NCBI GenBank assembly: GCA_013339895.1
Contig: JABACO010000023.1
Coordinates: 4,427,175 to 4,491,174 of the forward strand
From: Ephydatia muelleri
Taxonomy: Eukaryota; Porifera; Demospongiae; Spongillida; Spongillidae
Reading direction: 5' to 3'
DNA length: 64,000 nt
The notes under the pieces are model-generated. The model did no database searches. It worked only from the letters and a program-made list of their open reading frames with translations, and was not told the DNA's origin. Made by a program: the position numbers and the translations under genes. Within the stretch, counting starts at the first letter, position 1. Each line of letters starts with the position of its first letter. This document shows, piece by piece, positions 46,183 through 56,717 of this stretch.

Positions 46183-47061
46183 ATTGGGGCCGACGGTCAC
46201 ATCAAGCTGACTGACTTTGGACTCTGCACTGGATTCCGGTGGACCCACGACTCGAGGCGGTACCAGCCCGAGGGTGTGACCCACCACAACAGGCAGGCGA
46301 GCATCGAACCCATCCCCGGTGAGGAGTGCACCTGCTGCGACGACCGCCCGCACGACCTCAAGCCACTCGAACTGCGCAAGTTCCGCGAGAGGCACCGTTG
46401 CACCGCTCACTCCCTGGTGGGCACCCCAAACTACATCGCCACGGAGATACTGCGGAGGGAAGGGTACACCCAGCTCTGCGACTGGTGGTCTGTGGGGGTG
46501 ATCATGTACGAGATGATGGTCGGACAGCCTCCCTTCATGTCCCAAAACGCAGCAGAGACCCAACTAAAGATCATCAACTGGCGCCAGCACCTCCACATCC
46601 CTAGACTGTCCCACATGTCTCACGCTGCCGTCAACCTCATAAAGGGGCTGTGCTGCGACCCGCAGGACAGGCTAGGTCGAAACGGCCCGGAAGAGATAAA
46701 GCAGCACTTGTTCTTCAGTGCCATCGAGTGGAGCGTGGGCATTCGCAACTACGAGCCCCCGTATGTGCCCAAGATCATGCACGAGGCGGACACGTCGAAC
46801 TTTGACCCCATACCGCAGAACATGCTCCAGAAGATGAATAAGAAGCAGGAGGACCCTTTCCCTCAGGGACACCCAAAGCACGCCTTCTACGAGTTCACCT
46901 TCATACGGTTCTACTCCGACAAGGCCAGCAAGGATCGCAAGCCAACCCTGACCGATCGCTCGGTGTATTCGGGGCCCATGCAAGGGGGTGTGGCTGAGGG
47001 TAGCTCCTCCCCACCTAAGGAAAGGACTACCACAACTGCATCACAACCAGTCTATGTCTGA
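44153..47061 (+). CDS. LATS: LATS/Warts serine-threonine kinase (Hippo pathway)
   Basis: LATS is the NDR-family kinase that phosphorylates Yorkie/YAP in the Hippo pathway. Two exons, 44153-44575 and 44830-47061, encode 884 residues. A UBA-like domain spans the splice (about 125-165, NCAVEALLE...ALEFIQRK). A Ser/Pro-rich, poorly conserved linker follows. The MOB-binding region starts at FKFFMEQHMETIV (about 395) and leads into LKRAKMSRDMF. In the kinase domain (about 462-765) I see GVGAFG, the ATP-site Lys491 (YAMKTLRKADV), HRDIKPDN with Asp585, DFG from Asp603, and the activation-loop Ser669 in AHSLVGTPNYIA. The C-terminal hydrophobic motif AFYEFTFIRFY carries Thr831, the MST/Hippo-type site, and the chain ends in VYV as in human LATS1. 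Oddities: no PPxY motif anywhere, and ATE in place of the usual APE at 678-680. ATG 44177 is a possible alternative start. Confidence 0.96.
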
Positions 47062-48277
47062 GAGTAACATATATTTACAATTTCCATTTTTGTTTTGTTC
47101 TTTTTCGCCTTTTTTTTTTTTAAAGACTTTGGTGCTTAGGAGCTTGGACGCTGGCCAATCAGCAGATAATCACTGAGCCTCCTTTTGTCCACTTTTTGAA
47201 GTTTGTGTTCGCTGTTGTTTGCTCACTCCCTCACCAAAATTCTGTAACGCTGTGTGGTGTGTTGTGTGTGTACATTTTCCCAGTTCACACTTCGTACATT
47301 TAGTCCCTCCTTGTGTCACTTGCTGCTATGTGCTTTGTTTCTTGAACCATCAAAGATCATCATTTTTGTTCAATTTTTATTTTTATTTTTTCGTATCATT
47401 TTACTTGCTGTCATGGTGATGGTATGCTATCCATGTCGATTCCTCCCCCCCCCCCCCCCCACCTAGAAATAGGCTCAATGGGGCACTGCCCAAATGACTC
47501 CCTGGCAGTCGGCAAATGCAGAGGTAGTAACCGAATGAGCATCTTAAGTAAACTGTACCACATTCTCCACCATTCAGCGTGGCATGCTGGCGTATGGGAT
47601 GCTAAGGGCTGGGGGAGGGGCTTTGTTTTGCTAAGCAAAAACATAAAAAAGGCATGGAACCTTGTCTCCTAATTACAGCCCACTTCTGGCTCCACCATGC
47701 AGTACATGCTACAGTTAGATGATGCTGGGGGAGGGGCTTTTTTTTTTTTGACAGTGGCAGCAACAACAAAAAAAAAAAAGGCATGGAACTTTGTTGCCTA
47801 ATTACAGCCCACTGTGGAGTGATTTTAAAAGGGGGATGTGAATGGGGAGGAGGCTGCTTTGACTATATATGCACATTGTATACACACTCACACTTTATCC
47901 AATGCTTACATTCAACCACATCATACACACATGCAACTCTTTCGTTGACGCCCCATCCCAATGGAGTACACACTCCCCTTCCTTCATTCCACACATCACA
48001 CCACCACATGAGGTGAGCTTCAACTGACCCCTCCCCTCTCTTTGTCCATCCCCTCCTCCTTGGCATTATGTACCACAGCTGAAGCTCTATATATGCAGTA
48101 TAAATGGGGGAGGAGGGGGTGGGTGGGTACTACATTCTTGTGACCTATTCCAAAAAGTACATACAACAGCATGTCAATGCCTGACCATCTGATTACAAAC
48201 CACAGTGGGATCAGTCTAGATCAGGAAGGATATTCATTCCAATGATCCCTCACCTTCCACCCACAAGCACACACAGC
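47062..48277. other. Intergenic, 3' flanks of LATS and NDUFAF4
   Basis: The LATS 3' UTR should occupy the T-rich left part. The stretch also has a C run near 47445-47461 and a two-copy dispersed sequence (listed separately). No coding sequence is supported. Confidence 0.6.
47608..47813. repeat. Two-copy imperfect direct repeat in intergenic DNA
   Basis: Copies at about 47608-47683 and 47733-47813 share CTGGGGGAGGGGCTTT, a variable T-rich/A-rich middle, AAAAAAGGCATGGAAC and CTAATTACAGCCCAC. The poly-T and poly-A parts could pair as a hairpin. A short non-autonomous mobile element is one reading, local duplication another. Confidence 0.55.
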
Positions 48278-48624
48278 TCAGCGATGGAGTGGGTGGAAGG
48301 CCATGTCAGGCTTGGGACTGGGGCCAGGGGATTGCATCTTGTAGTTGGTGAAGTACTTAAGCAGATTCTCTGCATCACTGGAGGCGATGGAGTACTTGGA
48401 GCCCACATACTGCACTGTGAACTGCTCTGGGTTGGACCACCTGGAATTGAAGATATCCATGACCTGTTTGGTTGTTAGGTAACCCTGTTGTGGCTTCTCC
48501 ACATGGAAATCGTCTTCCAGTTTCGCAGAGCGATCTTGTGGCAACTTGTCCTTCCGTGATGGAGGTTCATGGGGGAGTGCCTTTTCATTTTCTTGCTAAG
48601 CATAGAAGCATATGTGTATGTGTG

Positions 48625-48657
<33 letters not shown>

Positions 48658-51443
48658 TGCATGTGTGTGTGGTGCATGTGTGTGTGTGGTGTGTATGTGT
48701 GGTTTGTGTGTGTGGTGTGTGTATGTGGTGTGTGGTATGCGTGTGGTGTGCAGGTGTGTGGTGTATGTGTGGTGTACATGTGGTGTGTACATGTGGTGTG
48801 TGTGAGAGTATGTCAATGTACACGTGAAGATGGCGAATGCGAGTATGTGGTGAAGTGTGGATCATTTGCCTTTTTTTGTAGCTGGTGTGTGACAGCAATT
48901 ATTGGCAAGGGCTATATTGTACATACACCATATCACAGAAAACACTGGAATCTCAATCTATCTCAAATGATTAAACTTCTCAAAGCCAATTTTGGTCTCA
49001 GCAGTTATTCACAACTGGTTCCCAAGAGCATATTCAAAGCATTGCTGACATTCTCGTCATTACAGACCCCAAAGAGTGAAAAGTGATTAATAAGCATTAC
49101 ATGGTCACAGAAGAGTGGGGTCTAAAAATAACAGACTATTTTTATTTCTTTTTCTCCTTTTTGCTGTAACTTTCCCTTCTTCCCCATTACATGTAAAGAT
49201 GGAAGGGGTGCTCTTAATAGAAATAGGTAACCTTTCCAAATTGGCGCGCCCTCTCTGTACTTTGTAAAACAAAGCCTAAAATCATGAGGTAGTGACATGA
49301 TGTGGAGGGACACCTGGTCTCAATATTACAACAGGAATCATAGATCAGAGGAATGTAGCCGTGCACCACCTGCCAGCTTGGTTACCATCCAAGGCAGCCA
49401 GCCAATGAACCAACTCCAACTCCGGTAACCAGTAGGCCCCATGGCTACCTGGTAACAAAGTAAGCCTTTTTTTGGCCCCATTACAGGGCACCCAACAAGC
49501 TAATGCTTTCAAGGGGAGGTACGTTGCTTTCAGGTTTCTGTGTTAGCCTCACTCATTTCCTTTGTGTAAAACCCACCAAAACGGTAGAACCATCCTTGGA
49601 TTCCACATAGACAACCCTCAGACGGTCCAGAAACTTCTCAGGTGGCTTTGTGGCATCAGTGTCTGATGGAGCTGAATCTGCTATTGAAGCGTGGTTGTGT
49701 GCGCAAAATATGTGTGCATGTATTACATGTGTATGTAACAGTATGTGTGTGTGTGTGTCTTTGTGCATGTGTGTGTGTGTTTTGTGCATGTGTATGAACG
49801 GACATGTCTACATGCACATACACATGCATGCCATACATGGGTATATGTAGTATCTGCATGTGTGTATGTGTACATGTGTGCATGTGTGTGTGCATGTATG
49901 TGTGTGCATGTGCGTGTGCATGTATGTGTGTGCATGTGCGTGTGCATGTGTGTGTGCATGCGTGTGTGCATGCGTGTGTGCGTGTGCATGTGTGTATGTG
50001 TGTGTGCATGTGTGTATGCATTTGTGTGTATGCATGTGTGTGTGTGTGCATGTATGTGTGTGCATGTGTGTGTGCGTGTGCATGTGTGTATGTGTGTGCA
50101 TGTGTGTATGCATTTGTGTGTATGCATGTGTGTGTGTGTGCATGTATGTGTGTGCATGTGCGTGTGCATGTGTGTGTGCATGTGTGTGTGCGTGTGCATG
50201 TGTGTATGTGTGTGCATGTGTGTGCATGTGTGTATGCATTTGTGTGTATGCATGTGTGTGTGTGTGTGTGTGTGTGTGCATCTGCAAGAACAAGTAAGAC
50301 AGTCGAGAAACGGCAAATTAAAGACCCCAAAAGTGTGTGGGAAATAAGTCTAAATGGAACTATCACAGAAAATATTCTATAAAAGGGAACACACAGACCT
50401 CAAAAATGTAGTGAATGGAACCATCACATGCTGGCAATACATTTAGAAGGAAGGGAATCCTTAATGTGTTGGCAACGTCTACAAACAAGCAGCACTGGGA
50501 AGCACTAATACACACATAATACACACACCACACGGCTGTGCTTTCTTCACCGGGCTGCATGCACAGCAATTTGCAGGTGCATTGCACATGTACTGACAAC
50601 TTGCCCTTCTGGAATGTGATATTGATAGGCCAATCAGAAATATACTAAATGCAAAGATCTGGGTAGCTTCAGCTGTTCCACATAAGATTACAGCAGGATC
50701 AAAGGTACATTTCTTGTCTGTACATAGCCTCCATAAAAATGAATGCAAAACAGCTCAGAGGCAACGAGACAAGAGTACTACCAATGCAGTAAGAGTAGAA
50801 GGGAAAGAAGGGTGTGTCCAAGCTGCTGGGTACGTTATTCATATCCTTGTTAAGTATTGCAAACCAACGCTCTGTGCTCGGGCCCACCCATCACAAGAGT
50901 GACAGGCTTTAAACATAGCTGAACACAGTACAAAGACATTCTAGAGACTTGCGTGGCATGTGCTAACGAAATGTGAAACTAAGCAACAAAATGGAGTCAT
51001 AAGCGTACAGTCTGAATGTATCAAACTAGTAATATTGAGGTGGTTTACCACATGATGGTGGACTTCATTGGCATACACACACATACATGCACATCATACA
51101 TAGATATAAAACAACCCAAGCACACACATACACACACACACACACACATACACACACATGTAACAGCCACACACACATACAAGTGTGCACGTTATAAGTG
51201 TATGAAGATGTACTTTTTTTTTGTTTTGTTTTTTTGTTGGTACAAGCCAACCATGGAAAGCACACTCCAGTGTGGCATCACAGAACATGGCTACATCTGC
51301 CCCTCCACCCCTCCTCCCTCTTCTTTCAGAGATGGCTGATTCGATTTGGTAACCATAATAGCGTTGGTCATTGCTACTGTTACCGTATGCACATGGGATT
51401 GTCCACATAATTGCTCTGTGCTGTGTATTGGAACATGGCGCGT

Positions 51444-51490
<47 letters not shown>

Positions 51491-51809
51491 AGTGCATACA
51501 TACTGTACATGCACAAACGCATACTCTCAACAACAACAAAAAAACAGAAATGTACATGCACAGATGTACATCACAGGCATGTAGTATGCACCATTTAGTT
51601 TCTATGTTTTGTATTGCAGTACACGTCTCGTGTATAGGATGGCTAAATATTGACGTCACAGGCATATCACGTGTATAGCAACCGACTTGTTTTGTCGGGT
51701 ACTTAAATACGTCTTCACCTTGTTCCTTACTTGGTTGTGGATAGCGCTTGGGCTCCAAGCGTTTGGTCTGGGCAGTAGAATATCTCAATAGTGACTTGAC
51801 AGCCCCCAT
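48278..51809 (-). CDS. NDUFAF4: Complex I assembly factor NDUFAF4
   Basis: NDUFAF4 (HRPAP20) acts with NDUFAF3 in early assembly of mitochondrial complex I. Three exons in phase: 51809-51731, 49680-49577, 48595-48278, giving 166 residues (human 175). The N-terminus [17 protein letters not shown] resembles the MGA...R.IRNFN start of the family, including the N-terminal MG that is myristoylated in other species. Exon 2 holds [15 protein letters not shown], matching the family FLKDVYVDSKD. Exon 3 holds KLPQDR, an aromatic W/F-rich middle and [11 protein letters not shown], matching the conserved SLLKYF near the C-terminus. Overall similarity is modest but collinear. The introns carry TG-rich tracts. 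Head to head with MEAF6. Confidence 0.85.
48607..48808. repeat. TG-rich tract
   Basis: GTGTGTGGTGCATG variants just upstream of NDUFAF4 exon 3. Confidence 0.9.
49740..50282. repeat. TGCATGTGTG tract, 540 bases
   Basis: Long compound array of TG dinucleotides with regularly placed GCATG and GTATG steps; NDUFAF4 intron 1. Higher-order units near 100 bases seem duplicated (49988-50060 and 50088-50150). Confidence 0.9.
51065..51190. repeat. CA-rich tract
   Basis: Interrupted CACATA repeats in NDUFAF4 intron 1; a purer (CA)n lies at 51447-51487. Confidence 0.85.
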
Positions 51810-51886
51810 TTTAAAAATACATTTGACGTGATTATAGGTTCCCCCGCGCCTTAATATATATTTAACCCATGCGAAGCTGCATTAAA
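51810..51886. promoter_or_regulatory. Shared promoter region NDUFAF4 / MEAF6
   Basis: The two divergent start codons lie 77 bases apart. The stretch includes TTAATATATATTTAA, an AT-rich TATA-like string, at about 51851-51865. A bidirectional promoter is inferred from geometry. Confidence 0.55.
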
Positions 51887-52029
51887 ATGGCGGCGGCAAA
51901 TCAACCGGACACCAGAGCTGAGCTAGCAGAACTCTTGAAGAGAAGAAGCGAATTAGCTGTAAGAGCTGTAATATGGATAACTGCGTGAACTTTAGCATTG
52001 TGCGTTAAAGCTTTGATGCCAACGAACAC

Positions 52030-52071
<42 letters not shown>

Positions 52072-53365
52072 ACACACATGCACGCACAACACACATGCAC
52101 GCACAACACACACACACACACGCACACATACAAAGGAGAGTTTAGCTAACTTAGAAAGACAGATTTATGCATTCGAGGGAAGCTACTTAGAAGACACCTT
52201 AGCCTATGGAAATATCATCAGGGGGTGGGACGGCTACCTATCACAAAACAAGTGAGTTGTGTTGATTTTCAATGTTCTCGTATTGACTGTGTTTCTTGTG
52301 TGTGCCAAAAGGCAGCAAAGTAGCAAAAATGAAAGGAAGAGGAAGAAATTTTCGGATGCAGAGCGACTGTTCTCTCGCTCTTCTGTCACATCCCATTCGG
52401 TGAGTTGTTATTGGAGTTAACATGAGTCTGTATAGTTGGGCATAGCCCTTATGCAAGGGCTGGTTAATTAATACGTATGGGACAATTTGACTGCTGGTAA
52501 GTGTGTATAGGGAGGCATTCTGATTGGTTCTCTCAATGGTTGTTTGGATCAGTAGTATTAATATGCTCTGTTTGTTTTTTGATCGTTCATTTCAGTGGGA
52601 TAGTGTTTCTGTTGGTAATTGCCAGGAGGCTGGTGGAGTTTGATTGGTCAATTCACTAGAGTAACTGCACCAGGATTCTGATTGGTTACTGCAGTACTAC
52701 AAGCAATGGTTGTTGCAATGGGATTGTTGCCATTGCTAGATGTCTGGGTTCGGATTGGTCACTGCAGTAGTACTCAGGTGTTTGTTGTAACTCAGGGGGG
52801 TGGGGTGGGGGTCATTACCCACTGCATGGCACTGGTAGGTGCTTTGTTTGATTGTTCGTTTGGTCATCCAAACCTGCTTAGGTGTGTTATTAATTAAATT
52901 GGGGATTGTGTGCCAATAAATAAGGAACCCAAACATTCCTTTGTATTATTGTACTTGGCAGGGACACAACGGAAACACCCACCCACCTAGTTTGTACCTT
53001 TAGGAAGAGTCTCTTTTATGTGGCATTTCTTCCCACTCACTGTGTTCTGTTGCCATGGCACCTTCACTGGCTAAATTCTCACTTCTCAAAACACATTTCT
53101 ATTAGATTAGATCATGTGCATAGTCTGCTCAGAGTCATTTGCACTGGTTTGTTGGCTTTCACAGGCCAACAGTCATGCTTTGGCAACCACACCCCACTTG
53201 ACTGAAGCAGATGGTGGACTGGAGGAATCTTCCATGAGAGACTCAACTGAAGATCTAAGCGATTCACAATCCCAATGTTCCACTCTGAGCCTCGAAGAGA
53301 AACTGCCCAAAAAGGACAAGATTTCTTCAGCCAAGAAGAGAAAGAAGCAGCTAACAATTAAATAG
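51887..53365 (+). CDS. MEAF6: MYST/Esa1-associated factor 6 (Eaf6)
   Basis: MEAF6/Eaf6 is a small subunit of the NuA4/TIP60 and HBO1/MOZ histone acetyltransferase complexes. Four exons in phase: 51887-51958, 52136-52251, 52312-52399, 53165-53365, giving 158 residues. [18 protein letters not shown] and [18 protein letters not shown] followed by [12 protein letters not shown] are almost identical to the family coiled-coil core. A basic patch [20 protein letters not shown] follows, and the C-terminal half is Ser/Thr-rich and ends with a basic [10 protein letters not shown]. The last intron of 765 bases lacks long repeats. A polyadenylation signal AATAAA lies at 53490-53495, 125 bases past the stop. 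Confidence 0.95.
52029..52130. repeat. (CA)n tract before a splice acceptor
   Basis: Fills most of MEAF6 intron 1 and ends five bases before the acceptor at 52134-52135. Confidence 0.93.
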
Positions 53366-53683
53366 TCTTCTAACCAAGTATGACTTTTAACACATGTTAT
53401 TTATAGTCTATGCTCATTGCCTGTGGCAATTTTCATGCCATTGGGATGGTTACCTGAAGTGTTTATGGCAACACTTTTGTGTAGTGCCAAATAAACAGAG
53501 AACTTGTTTTTGAGCAACTCAAGATCACTTATCAGTTCACATTGAGCACTCTAAAAGGGTTGCCCAAACCTGCTCGTTGCCATGGTACAAAGACAGCACC
53601 ACAATATACAATAACACTGTATTGTGTGTATACAAGTGTCAATGAAGATGGAAGGGGGGGGGGGGGGGGGGCAATTTGAATGA
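53366..53683. other. Intergenic, 3' flanks of MEAF6 and CSTF2
   Basis: It holds the MEAF6 polyadenylation signal at 53490-53495 and a run of G at 53654-53671. Nothing else is recognised. Confidence 0.6.
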
Positions 53684-55334
53684 TCAACGTGTCCCTCCTG
53701 AACTGCGTGCTATTTGTTCCTTCAGCTTCAGGATGCTGTTTCGCTGGTCAGGTGGCAGCATCCTAATCTGCTCCTCAGTGAGACTCAGTACCTGCATGAT
53801 TAGTGCTGCCTGTACACAAACAACAAACACCAATTAAATGGTCATCTCAGCTGTGATGTGTGTGTGTGTGGGGGGGGGGGAGGAGCTACAGATCAGACAT
53901 AATATCAAAGCCAAGCCTGTCAAAGTACATCACCAGAAAAACACTAAAGCAATTCCTAAAATATATAGGTGACTGTATGGAAATGCCCTTTTTGTACTAT
54001 GGGACTGCAGTATATACATATGTGTAGCTTAACTGTAGCCAGATGGTGTTCCATATGCACAAGGAATGTCAGTATATGCACAGTACCAACTTTGTTCCAT
54101 GTGCATGCACACACACACACACACACACACACAAGGAAAAACGGAAAACCCAGAAGTAAACACAGTGATATGTGTACCTTTTCTTGATCCTGTGGAGACA
54201 TGGTGGGTTGGCTGGCTGGACTTTGGGATGGTTGAGGTGGAGTGAAGCCTGGCCTCATGCTTGGTCCCGCTTCTGGGGGACCCCGGGATCCGTAATTCCC
54301 AGGCCCGGGCCCAGCCGTGGCGAGAGGAGGTCCTTGGCGATGAGGTGGAACCTGGGGAGCAGAGGAAGTCTAATAACAAGATAGGGAGGGGTGAATATTT
54401 TGAGCCATAGGGGTATTTCTTTGCCAATGAGCCATTTTATTTAATGGGAGGTGTGTGCCGAGTGAACCAATAAAAACGTGACATCACAGCTTGCAGTGCG
54501 TTGAGATCATTGATAGAGTCTGCCATTATGTTTTATGTGTTATATTCACCGTTGAGCTGGTGTCTTTTTAATGTTGCAAACAGACTGGTACAGTATGCTT
54601 CTCAAATGGCCTTTCCAATGCGGTCCTAAGGATATCCTTCGCAACATTCTCCCCTATAGCTGGAGACTGGTAGGCGCTACATTCTCCCTATAGCTGGAGA
54701 CAGGTAGGCTGTTGCCCATAAGCCCTACAAGAAGGTAACGTGTCTTCGAATTTCACAAGCTTAAACACAACCCTTTATAACCATCCAACTACACATAAAG
54801 GACTTAGAGGGCCTTGTGTACAAGCAAAGGCCGCCTCCAGCCGAGGCACTCTGTGACAACGCTACCAAGAACTAGACGTTGTTGACATATTATCCTACCG
54901 TAACCCATTCCTACATAGGAAAACAAAAACAGTAAAAACTGAACAACACACTGTGTACCCACTGCAGTGATGTCACATCAAATTAGCTGAATCTGCAAAC
55001 GCCTTGACGTTTAAATGAAATGACTCAGTGCCTACTGAAATACAATACTAAATGACTAGCATTGCGATCTCCTCAAGATCACAATGCTAAGGACAAATGC
55101 CATGGCAGAGTTAATTAGGTCTCCAGGTTTGCACAGTGGACCAGGTGACATGCACATACCAACCGCTTAGACGCTTACATTGCATGTATGATCACACATT
55201 CCTGTCACACACGCTCCATGCATTTCTACATGCGCGTACAACACACACACTCCTCATGCACACACACTCCTCACGCACACACATACCTCACACACACATA
55301 CCTCACACACACACGCACGCACACACACACACAC

Positions 55335-55428
<94 letters not shown>

Positions 55429-56629
55429 GCGACTTACCCTCATGGGAGGCTGCTGCTGCTGCTGGGGAGGTGTGTACCTCTCCCGCTCGCGCTGTGGCTG
55501 TTCCCTGGCTGGGAACATCGGCTCACGCCCATGAGGAACCGACGGTTCTCGTCCATGAAGGGGACCAGGCGGGGCCTCACGTAGCGGCTGTACGGGGGGT
55601 GGGGGAGGTACCCCTCTATGCTGAGGGGGCGGAGGAGGAGGTTCCTGCACCTGGGGTTGCGGCTGCTGCAGTGATGCCCCCCTGGGGACCCTGTGGAGCA
55701 TGTTCTGGGCTGTCTCCAGGTCGACGATCCTCATGACAACCTGGGCCTGGAGGAGGGCGTAGGCCAGTTGTGGGTTGTGGAGGAGGAGCTGCTTTGTCTC
55801 CTCGGGGTTGTGCTGGATACACCACTTCATCTGCTTCATCAGTTCGAACATCTGCTCTGGGGGTAGGCTGGCCACAGCCTTTGTGATGGCCTCGGGAGCT
55901 GCCTCTGGCGGAACCTGGGCCCCGTAAATAGGTGGCTGGTGGTGTTGTGTAAGTGAGAAAAGAAGTTTGGTTCAAAAAAAAAAAAAAAAGTAAAGAAAAA
56001 AAAAAGATAGGACCAAAAAAGGACACTATATGAAGGTATTACAAAGGCAGTAGTGGTTGGCTACCTCCATTGGCCCAGGTTGAGTTGAAGCCACACCTCC
56101 TCCACCTGCAGTAACATAATGCCACCATAAAAGAAGTTTATTATTATCAGCCTTTACCTCGGAAGTTTTCACCAGGTGCGTTGGTAGCACTGTCAATCCT
56201 AAGTGGCCGCCCACTCACTTCCCTTCCTGACAAATTCCTCACCGCACTCATGGCAGTCTCTGCATCCTGGTACTCACAAAACCCAAATCCTCTTGGCTTT
56301 CCTGTGGCTGGGTCGTATATGAGCCTGCAAAACGTAGAAATGGTTCGTGTTTTATATATAGTCAGCATGACAAATCCATTAGTTCAACAGAACTACTTCA
56401 AACAAATTACCTACTTCAGGTTCACAACGGGTCCAACTTCCGAAAGGACACTCTTTAGCTGGTCTTCTGTTGTTTCAAATGCAATATTCGCCACTGCAGA
56501 ACAAATAAACATTTAATGGTGGGATAAACACACACAACAAAAAGTTGTAGGGTAAGTACCGAAAATGGATCTCATTGCTTTCTCTTTAGCTGATTCGTCA
56601 GACATGCGAGAATATCCTCCCCTCTCCAT
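53684..56629 (-). CDS. CSTF2: Cleavage stimulation factor subunit 2 (CstF-64)
   Basis: CstF-64 binds the GU-rich element downstream of poly(A) sites. Seven exons in phase: 56629-56560, 56493-56415, 56324-56158, 56105-56065, 55935-55438, 54351-54178, 53809-53684, giving 384 residues. The N-terminal RRM has RNP2-like IFVANIAF and RNP1-like PRGFGFCEYQD. The hinge domain reads AVASLPPEQMFELMKQM then NPQLAYALLQAQVVMRIVD, near identical to vertebrates. A Pro/Gln-rich linker with HGREP repeats follows, and the C-terminal domain reads SPQDQEKAALIMQVL and LPPDQRNSILKLKEQI. The protein is shorter than human (about 577) because the long Pro/Gly linker and the MEARA/G repeats are absent. The ATG at 56629 is preceded by an in-frame TAA; ATG 56605 is an alternative. 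CSTF2 and CSTF2T cannot be separated and the gene is probably the single ancestor. Confidence 0.96.
55250..55432. repeat. (CA)n tract after a CSTF2 donor
   Basis: On the minus strand it starts within ten bases of the donor of exon 55935-55438. Confidence 0.94.
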
Positions 56630-56717
56630 CCTCTTCACGTGTTAAGCGCCAAGTACCAACTAATATTATTTAATTTAGAGCGCAGCAGTGTGTTGTAATT
56701 CTATTTGGTGCGCAGCG
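56630..56717. promoter_or_regulatory. Shared promoter region CSTF2 / SCI1-like gene
   Basis: The start codons diverge with 88 bases between them. The stretch includes an AT-rich TATTATTTAATTTA near 56663-56676. Inferred bidirectional promoter. Confidence 0.5.

Noticed and set aside
45244..46563. 439-codon antisense open frame across LATS
   Set aside because: It is the shadow of the GC-rich LATS exon; the plus frame encodes a clear kinase.
49656..50382. Cys/Val- and His/Thr-rich frames of 145-236 codons on both strands
   Set aside because: Translations of the TGCATG compound microsatellite in NDUFAF4 intron 1.
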